A DNA stretch of 64,000 nt from Curvularia sp. ZM96 (Eukaryota > Ascomycota > Dothideomycetes > Pleosporales > Pleosporaceae): positions 2,418,001 to 2,482,000 of the forward strand of contig JAJGBQ010000004.1 of assembly GCA_022457065.1 (NCBI GenBank). Reading direction: 5' to 3'. A program made the position numbers and the translations under genes. Every line of letters starts with the position of its first letter. Position 1 is the first letter of the stretch. Below are positions 18,957 through 28,434 of the stretch, one piece after another. Under the pieces are notes generated by a model. That model was not told the DNA's origin and searched no databases. It worked only from the letters and a program-made list of their open reading frames with translations.

Positions 18957-20997
18957 TCAGCCAATCACACGCTGCCATAGCTCTGCGTTGCCGTCGCCCT
19001 CGGAGGCGTACAGCTGGGCCCTGCTCACTTCGTCGCTGTGAAGATGGGCTCCTGCATCGAGCAACGTCTGGACGTGATCTGGCAAACCCGCCGCCGCGGC
19101 CAGGAAGAGCGGGGTATTGCCTGATCGGTTTCGAAGATGCACGGAAGCGCCTTGGGCCAGGAAGTCGCGCAGGATCTCGACGTTGGGGCTGGTCGCTGCA
19201 AGGTGCTATGCTCACGGGTCAGCATACGAGATCGCAATTGCACGTCATTGTACGGATGAAACATGTTCCAGCCACGCTTCTGCTCTTGCATGCAGCGGGG
19301 AAACATGCTGAGAGATAAGCGGTCGTGCCTCCTGTCGCTTGCCATGCGCTGCAGCAACACGTCCTGTATGGCTCTGTCTTCTCTGTTGCCGACGGCCTCG
19401 ACTGGCTTTATCTATGACAGCCCTGCACGCGTTGCCCGCCTCCTCAGAGCATTTCCCCATGGGCTGCACAGAGCGCGCATCTCTGTCCGATACCGGCTCT
19501 CGCGCAATGCAGGAACAATATAACGCTGGCCGTGCTCGCAACGCGCGGCCAAACCATGGCAGAGGGTAGAGATAGGTGCATGAACGCTGACTGGACGGAA
19601 AAGTACTTACCACTGGAGAATTCATCTGATAGTCGGCATCGTTGAGAAGCCATCGAGGTTCTCCCCGAATGATATCTCTCGTTTCCTGCAAGTCTCCCCT
19701 TTGGATAGCATAACCGAGCGCAGTGAGACTCGAGAGCTCAGGGGTGAGAAAGCCGCTCCTCGAAGGGTGCTCAAAGTGAGTACGCGTAGTCTCAGTAAGC
19801 TCCCCTCGCAGTGAGATGGACATGCGCTTCGCAACCTCTTCGGGTGTGGCTCCCGGAAGCGAGAGCAGATAGGCCAACTTGGTGAGCGCTGCTTCTGACG
19901 TCAGATCCTGGCCAAACACAACTCCCGCTCGTCCTAGGAAGGCTCCTGGAGCATACAGCGCACTGACGCTGCCGCTTAAACACTGTGTAACATTAACAAT
20001 GACGATGCCCCTCTTGACTGCATCTGCTAAGCATCGTGTCATCGCGCTGTCCGGCCCGCCGGGCGTGTTGCCTGCACCAAATGTCTCCAAAACGAGCCCC
20101 CTAAGCCCGTCCAGGTGCAACACCGCGTCCACCATTGCAGGTGTGATTCCTGGGAAGACACGCAGGCAAGCCACGTGTGCCGTGTCTAGGCTGGTCTGAA
20201 TACTGAACGGGCTGAGGTCAGTCGAACGGTGAACCCGGTGCCATAGCACGTTGGTCCTGGTCGAGGAAATGGTAGCCAGCGGGGGTAGGTTGGGGCTGCT
20301 GAATGCATCAAAGTCCTCGGCAGATACTTTGGTCGCACGGTTGCCTCGGAACAGCTTGAAGTTGAAGAAGAGGCAAACTTCGGGTATCATAAAGTGTCCA
20401 GCAATAATGAGCGAATTGAGAAGGTTGTCCTGGGCATCCGTCTGTAGGTTCATCATGGGTGCTTGAGACCCTGTCAATACGACAGGCTTGCCCAGGTTAT
20501 GGAACATAAAACTCAGCGCCGACGAAGTGTAGGCCAGCGAGTCTGTTCCGTGCAGGATAACAAAGCCATCGAAGAGTTGATAGTTCCTCTGGACAGTCCG
20601 GGCAATCTGGTCCCAGCCGGTCGAGTCGATGGAACTGCTGTCAAGGAGTTTCTCAAACTCAAGCACACAATATCGAACGCGGCGTTCATATGTGCTGACA
20701 GGGGTCCTCAAACTCTGGACGGCCTTTCGGGTGCCCTTGTCATCAACAACAATCTCGAGGGGCTCTGGGTAGGATCCGTCATTGAACACGGGTCTCGGTG
20801 CAAGTCCAGCCTTTAGGAAACCTCTGGCAGGGACCAGTCCGTCTGCAGACTTGCGCATACATATTGTGCCGCCTGTCCAAGTTAATACTGAGCCAAGGCC
20901 GTGTCAAGCAACGATATATTGTACCTGTGATGACAATCAACACTCGTGATTCTGGAAGCTGTGCTTCCAGGAGTGATTCGTCCGTGTCGTTCATCAT
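18957..20997 (-). CDS. L-asparaginase with C-terminal ankyrin repeats
   Basis: Hydrolyses asparagine to aspartate and ammonia, probably in the cytosol. Three exons, 20997-20925, 20872-19611 and 19205-18957, encode 527 residues. Intron 1 (52 bp) runs GTACAA...ATTAAC...CAG; intron 2 (405 bp) begins GTAAGT and ends CATAG. The first joint makes the catalytic VITGGTICMRKSADG (Thr27 in GGTI). The second catalytic pair is HGTD at 132-135 (Thr134-Asp135). VVLTGSQAPM and KLFRGNRATKVSA follow as usual for type I enzymes. The second joint, MNSPV|HLAATSPNVEILRDFLAQ, opens ankyrin repeats (LRNRSGNTPLFLAAAAG, then a second helix pair). The domain order matches the animal ASPG type. No signal peptide. Intron 2 is exceptionally long for this region. 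Confidence 0.88.
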
Positions 20998-21640
20998 GGC
21001 TGAACCTGTGGGGTTGCTTTTTTTTTTCTCCTAGTGCAACAAAGTCGTAGATAAGAAGGGTACGGATGTGTCACAAAACCTGTAATGCGGAGAAGACTAT
21101 AACACGGTAGCGTGGCTCGAATCACCCCTCAATTGGCAAGCCAGTTCACTATGAAGTCTCGGGATGATCCGGTATCGCTCAAAGCTCACGAGTGAACAGT
21201 GAAAGCAAACACCAGGCCACGTGCTTGGCGTGACGGTGTGTTATCTTAGCGCAGCGACGCCCATTGACGACATAGTTTTCCGAAAGGGAAAAATTATCGT
21301 GATCCAGGCCCATTCCCTGCTGATCGGACCGAGCACCGAACTACGCAAACACTGCAGGCTGCGACCCACAGTTAAGCGCTCGCATTACCCCTTCGAAATC
21401 GACTCCATTACCCCTTCAAAACTACATTCTATTACCCCTTCAAAACTGAAAATTTGCACTGCGAACCACGTCGCACCACGATCCTGTCGACCAGGCCCGC
21501 ATCGCGTGGGAAAACGTCGGCTTAGCAGACATGTCCTTACGTCACGGAAACCGAAACAGTAAAATTCTCATGCTTGCAGCGAGCATTGTCAGCGAATACG
21601 GTTGATCATGGCCCCTGGTGCAAAAACTACACGCCATCGT
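20998..21640. promoter_or_regulatory. Asparaginase upstream region with CCCCT repeats
   Basis: Lies upstream of asparaginase and downstream of the gene at 21641. It carries three tandem copies of a 23-24-bp unit built on ATTACCCCTTC (21383-21452), plus the GCTCGCATTACCCCT 15-mer shared with the FMO/PBP promoter. CCCCT is the core of stress-response elements in fungi; activity here is inferred. Confidence 0.5.
21383..21452. repeat. Three-copy 23-24-bp tandem repeat
   Basis: Units start CATTACCCCTTCGAAATC, CATTACCCCTTCAAAACT and TATTACCCCTTCAAAACT. Copies 2 and 3 agree over 17 bp apart from the first base. Located about 390-455 bp upstream of the asparaginase start. Confidence 0.8.
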
Positions 21641-22840
21641 TCAAGGCCTGTTGCCGTCCTCGTCACGCACCGCACTATCCGCTACCCGGGCATTCGCTGT
21701 CGCCTTGGGTGCACTTGCACGCGCCTTCTCCAGCGATTTGACTTGCTGCCAATTGTCGTGCACCCATGCTAGCACTGCATCTTTGGTGTCTGCTGACACA
21801 GACTTGGACCAGACCAGAGGCTCCCCAAGATTCGGCTCTGGTGTGATGAGCGGCTTTCCATCTTCAAACGCAACCCAACGTCTCAAGCCCTTGAGAATGA
21901 GAGCCAGAGAGTTGCTCTGTACTGGCACCGCTGCCTTGATCTCTTTCCAGAGCTCTTCTTCTGCCGTTTTGAGATGGTGCTCATCCATCATGGTATCGTA
22001 GTCCGCTTGTTTTCCAAAGACCTTGATGGCTTCACAGAGCACCTCATGTCGGGACCAAGACCTGCAAGTACCCTTGTCTGGATGTGAGGGCATATACTCT
22101 TCCACGAATCGCCGGTACATGGGTCTCTTCGTCTGGCGTGCCCGATCATTGTGCTTCTCAGTGCGACTTTCGAAGGTCCCCTGGTTGAAAAACCTTCCAC
22201 TGGATGCCCAGTCAAAGAGGTCCTCTTCATCGGTGAATCCAGCCTGATATTTTGCAGCGTCGAGTCCATAGAAATCCATGACCACTTCTGGATCTCGTGT
22301 CAAAAACAGCAAGGCTTTTTTCTTGTTGTAGGGCTCTATCTCTGGCACTCGCACGTGCAAGCCCTGGTCATTGCAGACAAGGCCCAAGAGGCGATGTGAG
22401 ATACCCAGGATCTGCATCAGATCAGAGTCGCCTTTCATGAAGCGTGTCCATTCGAAGAGCTCGGCACTCTGTGGAGTTCCATGCCCAACTGACAACTCGA
22501 CATCTACTTGAACGTGTGCCCCTGCTGTTTCGGGATGCGGGACTGCGAATGAAGCCGAACCACCTCGTAAAAGGAGCGCATCCGCATTGAACTTTTCTCG
22601 TATCGCTTCCCAGATATCGCTCCCCGCATACGAAGGTCGGAGTCCGTCGACTAGATAATCAATATCACCGTAGTCCACCTTAGCGGGAGCATCACGGGGG
22701 ATGACGACCCGCTCGAAGATTTCCTCGAGGATGTGCTGATATTGCACACAGAGCTTCTTGTAGAGTTCGGGTGATAGGCGGGGAACGAGAATGGGTCGTC
22801 CAGACTTGGTTGAGACGTCTGCGAAGGCTAGGCCGCCCAT
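21641..22840 (-). CDS. Unknown protein, possible nucleotidyltransferase fold
   Basis: A single open exon of 399 residues, not recognised with confidence. GDIDYLVDG (Asp59, Asp61) followed by HVQVDVELSVG (Asp113, Glu115) matches the spacing style of the nucleotidyltransferase core, [DE]-h-[DE]-h then h-[DE]-h. GGS occurs at 93-95 rather than before the first pair, so the fold assignment is weak. The middle is rich in charged and aromatic residues (ELFEWTRFMKGDSDLMQILG; RFVEEYMPSHPDKGTC). The C-terminal 40 residues are low-complexity Ala/Lys. No signal peptide or membrane segment. Coding bias and length argue for a real gene. Confidence 0.65.
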   Translation of the reverse strand: MGGLAFADVSTKSGRPILVPRLSPELYKKLCVQYQHILEEIFERVVIPRDAPAKVDYGDIDYLVDGLRPSYAGSDIWEAIREKFNADALLLRGGSASFAVPHPETAGAHVQVDVELSVGHGTPQSAELFEWTRFMKGDSDLMQILGISHRLLGLVCNDQGLHVRVPEIEPYNKKKALLFLTRDPEVVMDFYGLDAAKYQAGFTDEEDLFDWASSGRFFNQGTFESRTEKHNDRARQTKRPMYRRFVEEYMPSHPDKGTCRSWSRHEVLCEAIKVFGKQADYDTMMDEHHLKTAEEELWKEIKAAVPVQSNSLALILKGLRRWVAFEDGKPLITPEPNLGEPLVWSKSVSADTKDAVLAWVHDNWQQVKSLEKARASAPKATANARVADSAVRDEDGNRP

Positions 22841-23325
22841 GATGGGTAAGAAATGGGGGAAGTGAAACTTGAGTTCGTCTGTATTTGTGATGTCTAGAGC
22901 TCAGATGGATTTCTCATGAAGTAAATATTTGCATACGCACAGCCACCGGTGAAGGTACCTATCCAGCTGAGTAGGAGTCATGAATTCATAGAAGTCTACC
23001 CTAGCCAGATGATGCCTTCACTAAAGCCCAGATCAAATTCTTTTTTTACCAGTTCACCAGTCTTCCATCAAAGAAAATCATGTATCTCTGAGTTTGCACG
23101 GCTTCTATCACTCACGTCCGCCAAGTAATGTAGGCGACGTTCGCAAACGCGGGGCGGACTGGCTCCGCTTTTAGTGGGGCTTGTCCGATAACTCAGATCC
23201 CTGCAACCATTTCGAAATTTTGTGAGAAATGCTCACAGGTTCGCCGTCCATCTTCAACCACACAACTCACTTTCCAAACCCAACTGCTGTGCAATTAAAC
23301 TCGGAATTTTATCACATACTTTAAT
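22841..23325. other. Divergent promoter, unknown gene / SET-NAP gene
   Basis: 485 bp between head-to-head starts. It includes GC-rich GGGGCGGACTGGCTCCGC and TTAGTGGGGCTTGTCCG near 23150-23190, which look like zinc-cluster or core-promoter elements. No gene seen. Confidence 0.45.
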
Positions 23326-24552
23326 ATGGCTGAACCTACACCTGAAGAAGTTTCCGCTCGCTTCGAAGAGCTTGCAGCTCTTGAGCATGAATTCGAAACC
23401 GCAGACGAAGAGATCAGTAAGTCGCATTAGCTCTTGTATGAAAAAACAGAGTCGCGCAATCGAGACACGATATTGCCCGAGATTGGCTCTTATAGGAGAT
23501 CCGCATTACGCTTGCTTTCATCTATGCGACAAGCATGATACTAACGTAAACGCAGTTCGCAAAGCTGAGGCAATCCAGGGCCCTCTCTACAAGAAGCGCG
23601 CCGAGCTCGCTGCAAAGATCCCGCACTTTTGGGCCCTAGTCTTTGAGCAAGCGCCTCCCGAAATCGACAACTTCATTCAGCCCACCGACTCCAAGGTCTT
23701 TGGAGAGTGCCTGTCTACGCTCGAAGTATCGCGCTTTGAGCTTGATGACCCCAATGGCTCCCCGCGCAGCTTTTCGCTCAAGTTTGGATTCACCGAAAAC
23801 GATTACTTCGAGGACAAGGTGCTAGAGAAGAAGTTCTGGTTCCGCAAGACCAAGGACTGGCAGGGACTGGTGTCCGAGCCAGTCAAGATCAACTGGAAGA
23901 AGGGCAAGGACCTTACCGACGGTCTGACTGATGCTGCGTACAAGCTGGGCGAGTTGAGGGCCAAGTTGGCAGCCGATACTACCGACGGCGCAGCAAGGAG
24001 AGAAGAGGCCAAGTCGGACGAATACAAGCAGCTTGTCCACAAGATTGAGACAGCCACAGATGCCTCGATCAGCTTCTTTGGTCTCTTCGCTTTTGTTTCG
24101 GGTTACCGATGGGTCAGTGCCGAAGAGTCAGCACAGGCTACCAAAGAAGAGAAGGAGAGGTTCGAGAAGGTCAGGCGGGGAGAGAAGATCGACGACGAGG
24201 ATGACGAGGATGGCGAGGACCCCCAGGACTATCAAGAGGCTGAAGTCTTCCCCGGCGGCGATGAGGTTGCTACTATCATCGCTGAAGACATGTGGCCCAA
24301 TGCCATCAAGTACTACAGTATGTTGAATACTTGACAGTATCGTATCGACGCTAACAAATCACAGAGAGCACGTTTGACGAGGAAGAGGATGATGAGGAGC
24401 TGTCCGAAATCTCTGTCGATGCCATGGAAGCCGAATACTATGATGATGACGATGACGACGACGAAGACGAACAACCTGTTGATATCCGTGCCCTCGTAGG
24501 CAAGGGTCGGAAAACACAGGGACCACCTGCGAAGAAGCAGCGCAAGGCTTAA
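23326..24552 (+). CDS. SET/NAP-family histone chaperone
   Basis: Nucleosome assembly protein of the SET (TAF-I)/Vps75 branch; binds H3-H4 and may help histone acetyltransferases. Exons 23326-23416, 23556-24317 and 24365-24552 encode 346 residues. Introns: 139 bp (GTAAGT...ACTAAC...GCAG) and 47 bp (GTATGT...GCTAAC...CACAG). Residues 1-60 form a dimerisation helix (LEHEFETADEEI|IRKAEAIQGPLYKKRAEL). The NAP body includes IPHFWALVFEQAPP, FTENDYFED and ISFFGLFAFVSGYRW. An acidic stretch (DDEDDEDGEDPQDYQEAE) and an acidic tail (poly-Asp/Glu) end in the basic KGRKTQGPPAKKQRKA, a possible nuclear signal. In S. cerevisiae Vps75 partners Rtt109; an Rtt109 gene lies 19 kb away at 43445. Confidence 0.9.
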
Positions 24553-25520
24553 ACTTTCTTCTAACGACTTCCCTAATGACTGCCTGTCACCGACATGCTG
24601 GACATATACCCAACGAGACGTTTACCATGTCGGTGGCATTTTACGACCCTATCCAGTGATGAAAAAAGATGTACCGAAATTGGATTGAAAATGGAGGGAT
24701 GGTAGTTGCAATAGAACGTGCGTGAAACGAGACATCCCGTGCCTCGGCGTACCTCAACGAATCAAGATTACATTTAGACTATGGAGATATCTTAGACTTT
24801 GCATCATCCCTACTAACTAGAAACACTGGGAAAGGTATCAAGCCCGACTAGGCAACTTTTGATATTCTTGTCGTGCGTTTCTATCTTACCAATCTCCCAA
24901 CAATATTCCGGCGTGCGGACCGGCTAGACGTACAAACGAGCATTTCGACCACTCGACCTGCCGTGTCGGACCGACAGATTTCCATGGCGTTTTCTTGGAT
25001 TCTCATCTTTTCAGTCCGAGTTGGTGCTGCTTCCTCACAAGCGCTCTGCACAAGAACTGGAGAAGCTTTTGTATCCACCAATGGCGCTGCAGCTTCTCCG
25101 CATCGCTTTCCGCTGCGGCACGGAACTTCAGACCGGTTCTTCCGCCAACCTTAGTTACGATGACGTCTAGTATCTACGGGGAATGCTCATGCACAACGGC
25201 CTATTCCGCGGCAAGGGCTTGGAGATAGCTTGGCTATTATGAATTGGTCAATGACCAGTCTTGTTGGCTTTGACTAGATCTTACATCTCAAGTACTAATT
25301 TGCCTACAAGTATCCTTCTGACGGGGTTCTATGCATGCCGAGCCAGCACGCTGGGGTAATGTGCAGGAATCAACAGTCAAACTGCCTAAGTAAGTTCTAA
25401 CAGCGCGGGGCCCCATGTATGCTGCCGCTGGGGCGTAGTCATAGTACTTGAGTACAAGTACCGGCCATCCTCCGCTGTCATGTATCTTCCCATCTTGTAG
25501 TCCAAGTCTAGGTTTGCAAG
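24553..25520. other. Spacer SET / GH1
   Basis: 3' UTR of the SET gene and promoter of the glycosidase. Short frames on both strands have no domains. No gene seen. Confidence 0.45.
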
Positions 25521-27302
25521 ATGGACCGGCTAGCGCCTTTTGCTGGTCTATTGCTTTTGGCTCAGCCAATTGCTGCTGCTACTGCCAATGGAACTTCTAC
25601 GCTCTCGTTTGCCCAACCCTCTGGCTATACCTCTGCTAGCTACAATGCCTCTGCTCAACCTACCGCGTTTACTCGAACCGACTACTCGCCCAATGCACTT
25701 GCGTCTCTGTGGGATCAAATTGGCCCCGTTGCTACTGGAATCGTCACAACTACTGTTGAACCAACTCCTGAGCCATCAGTATACCCGCAGCCAGACCCAC
25801 GCTACTACCACGCCCTCGTCGGCGGCTACCCAGAAGCTCGAGATCTAAAGTTACCTAAGAACTTTCGCTGGGGGTTGAGCTCTTCAGCCTACCAGATTGA
25901 GGGTGCAGCTAAGGACGAGGGCAAAGGCCCTAGCATCTGGGATCTGCTGTCACATCGAGTGCCGAACTTTGTGGCGGACAACACGACTGGCGATGTTGTT
26001 GCTCAGCATTACTATCTCTACAAGCAAGACTTTGCCCGACTTGCCAACCTGGGTATCAAACACTTCAGTCCCAGTTTCTCATGGCCGCGTTTCTTCCCAT
26101 TTGGCAATGGTCCCGTCAACGAAGAAGCCGTTGCTCACTACGACGATGTCATCTCGACTATGCACGCCAATGGCATTCACCCAGCGGTGACGCTCTTCCA
26201 CTGGGACACTCCGCTCGCCATCTTCAACGAGTACGGCGGATGGACGGATCGCCGCGTTGTCGACGATTTCTTCAACTACGCCAAGTTCGTCATCACACGC
26301 TATGATACATATGTCGACGAATGGTTCACTATCAACGAGCCTCAGTACTGCAACTGGCAGTATGCTTCGTACCCGGCAGGCAAGTACTACCCAGCGCCTA
26401 ATGGCGTTACGGGCGGCGTGGAAGCACGCTTCTTGTGCGGGCATTATACGTTGCTGGCGCATGCGAAGGTGGCGAAGTGGTACCATGAGGAGTTCAAGGG
26501 CCGTGGACGCATTACGCTGAAGAATAGTGGGAACTACTATGAGGCGAACAGCACAAAGCCTGAGGATGAAGTCGCGCGGCAACGTCAGTTTGACTTTAGC
26601 ATTGGCTGGTTTGGAGGTCCGTGGACCGATGGCGACTACCCGCAGTCGCTCAAGGACACGCTTGGGGACCTTTTGCCGGAGTTCACGCAGGAAGAGAAGG
26701 ACATGATCAAGGGCTCGTGCGACTTCTACGCCATCGATCCTTACTCGTCGTTTGTGGCGCATGAAATCGAAGGTGGTCTGGAGGCGTGTACAAGCAACCG
26801 GTCACACCCAGCCTTCCCTGAATGTGCTGGGTCGACAAGCGTCGCTCCTAACGGATTTCCAATTGGCCCCGCAGCTGATCCTTCTATGAGTTGGTTTTAT
26901 TCAGCGCCAGCAGGTGTACGGCGGTTCCTCAAGCATATTACCGAAGAGCTGTTCCCGTCGGTTCCCGATATTGTCGTTAGTGAATTCGGGTTTGCGGAGC
27001 CGTTTGAAGCACAGTGGACAAGTCTCAACGCCGCTCTGTGGGACCTCAAGAGAGCTGACTACTATCAGCAGTATCTAGACAACATTCTGCTGGCGATCCA
27101 TGTGGATGGAGTGAACGTGACGGGGGCCTGGGGATGGTCCATCTACGACAACTTTGAGTGGCTGCTAGGCACCTCGGTCCGGTTTGGGCTGCAGTATGTC
27201 GACTATGAGACTCTGGAGAGGGCTCCCAAGGCTAGCATGTTCCAGTTCCTGAACTGGTTTGAGCAACATAGCGCCGAGGGAAATGCAACCATGAGAATGT
27301 GA
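25521..27302 (+). CDS. Secreted GH1 beta-glucosidase-like enzyme
   Basis: Predicted retaining beta-glycosidase of family GH1 acting outside the cell on beta-glucosides. The single exon encodes 593 residues. A signal peptide spans about 1-20 (MDRLAPFAGLLLLAQPIAAA), then about 85 Ser/Thr/Pro-rich residues, then the barrel from LPKNFRWGLSSSAYQIEGA (about 111). The acid/base Glu is in FTINEP (Glu273). The nucleophile motif, usually ITENG, reads VVSEFGF, keeping Glu488. PAVTLFHWDTP (about 221-231) and GAWGWSIYDNFEW near the C-terminus are standard GH1 signatures. Many Asn-x-Ser/Thr sites suit secretion. The altered nucleophile loop may mark a distinct subfamily or substrate. Confidence 0.9.
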   Translation: MDRLAPFAGLLLLAQPIAAATANGTSTLSFAQPSGYTSASYNASAQPTAFTRTDYSPNALASLWDQIGPVATGIVTTTVEPTPEPSVYPQPDPRYYHALVGGYPEARDLKLPKNFRWGLSSSAYQIEGAAKDEGKGPSIWDLLSHRVPNFVADNTTGDVVAQHYYLYKQDFARLANLGIKHFSPSFSWPRFFPFGNGPVNEEAVAHYDDVISTMHANGIHPAVTLFHWDTPLAIFNEYGGWTDRRVVDDFFNYAKFVITRYDTYVDEWFTINEPQYCNWQYASYPAGKYYPAPNGVTGGVEARFLCGHYTLLAHAKVAKWYHEEFKGRGRITLKNSGNYYEANSTKPEDEVARQRQFDFSIGWFGGPWTDGDYPQSLKDTLGDLLPEFTQEEKDMIKGSCDFYAIDPYSSFVAHEIEGGLEACTSNRSHPAFPECAGSTSVAPNGFPIGPAADPSMSWFYSAPAGVRRFLKHITEELFPSVPDIVVSEFGFAEPFEAQWTSLNAALWDLKRADYYQQYLDNILLAIHVDGVNVTGAWGWSIYDNFEWLLGTSVRFGLQYVDYETLERAPKASMFQFLNWFEQHSAEGNATMRM

Positions 27303-28110
27303 GGGATTCAGGGGAGGGACTAGAATAGGACTGCGGTACAAGGGGCTATTAGTAATACAATGCCGTGTTCTTTCGTGACAGGAATGTTCCGAGTGGGACA
27401 GAGAGACACTGGGGTAAGACGGACCATTGACACCGGGCATGTGATGGTTTGGTGGTGGGGCGTAGTGCGCCTCATGTGACGTGGTGTTGGTGCTAGGATA
27501 GCTCGCTTTCTTATCGGACCAGCAAGGGACCTGTTATGTACGATACCACCCAGGGGTCTTGCACGTTGCCGTGGCTCGAATGTAATCTCACTTGAAAGTT
27601 ACTCTGATTGTCGCAAACGCAGACTGCGCGCTGTTTGGCTTTGTCTGCTGAGCCATCCCCATCACACGTCGCGGCTGCCACTTGGCGTATGACGCTTGAA
27701 GCTTGACGCCTGACACCCAGGTAGCTGCCAGTTGCCGAACATCGACCACCGGCTGCTTCAACAACGACTCGAACCTCTACACTGCCCATATCTCAACGTG
27801 CCTTTTCCTTACGAGAACTGCACCGAGTCTTTTCTCAGCCAACACCTTTCAGGCCCTGGCGGCAGTACTGTCATATCGCTCTCGGCTCGTGACATCGTCG
27901 TCTACGTCGTCTCTCTCCCAGCTCACTCCGCGATCCCCATCTCTCTCTCTCCTCGCTCGCTGCCTCCCACGCACGCCAGTCGATTAACTGCGCGTATTGC
28001 CTGTTCACGCCTCAGGTCTCGATCCATGCTCTCTACATAAATCACCCGAAACACGACGCCCTCCCGGCACAAGACTGCCTCGAAGCCATATCCGCGTCAT
28101 CTGCGGGTAA
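27303..28110. other. Spacer / 5' region of the GID7-like gene
   Basis: 3' UTR of the glycosidase and likely promoter and 5' leader of the WD40 gene. C/T-rich runs around 27900-28000 (CTCTCTCC) are typical of a transcribed fungal leader. A small first coding exon of the GID7-like gene may hide here. Confidence 0.4.
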
Positions 28111-28434
28111 CCAGCCGCAGCCTTCGTCCTGGCAGACGAAACCTCCCCAGACTCTCCCTCCCCAATCGCCGCCGACCACCCATCCACTCCGCCCTCCCCC
28201 GCTTCTCCTACTTCCCCAGTAATCTCTGCCCCATCCACCAACGCCGGACCCCCCGCCGCTACCAACACCGCCCACGCTACCACGACCCTTTCATCCCAAC
28301 CCACTACAGCCGGAAAGCGCAGGTGCAGCTTCTCAGATAGCGGCGACCACAGCGATCCAGAGCTTCCATCGCATACCGATCGAGGCAGGTTATCCCGCCA
28401 CACCTCGAAGCGCAGGCGCAGACACGACAGGACC

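Noticed and set aside
26079..26762. 227-residue minus frame inside the glycosidase gene
   Set aside because: Antisense shadow of a strongly codon-biased GH1 exon.
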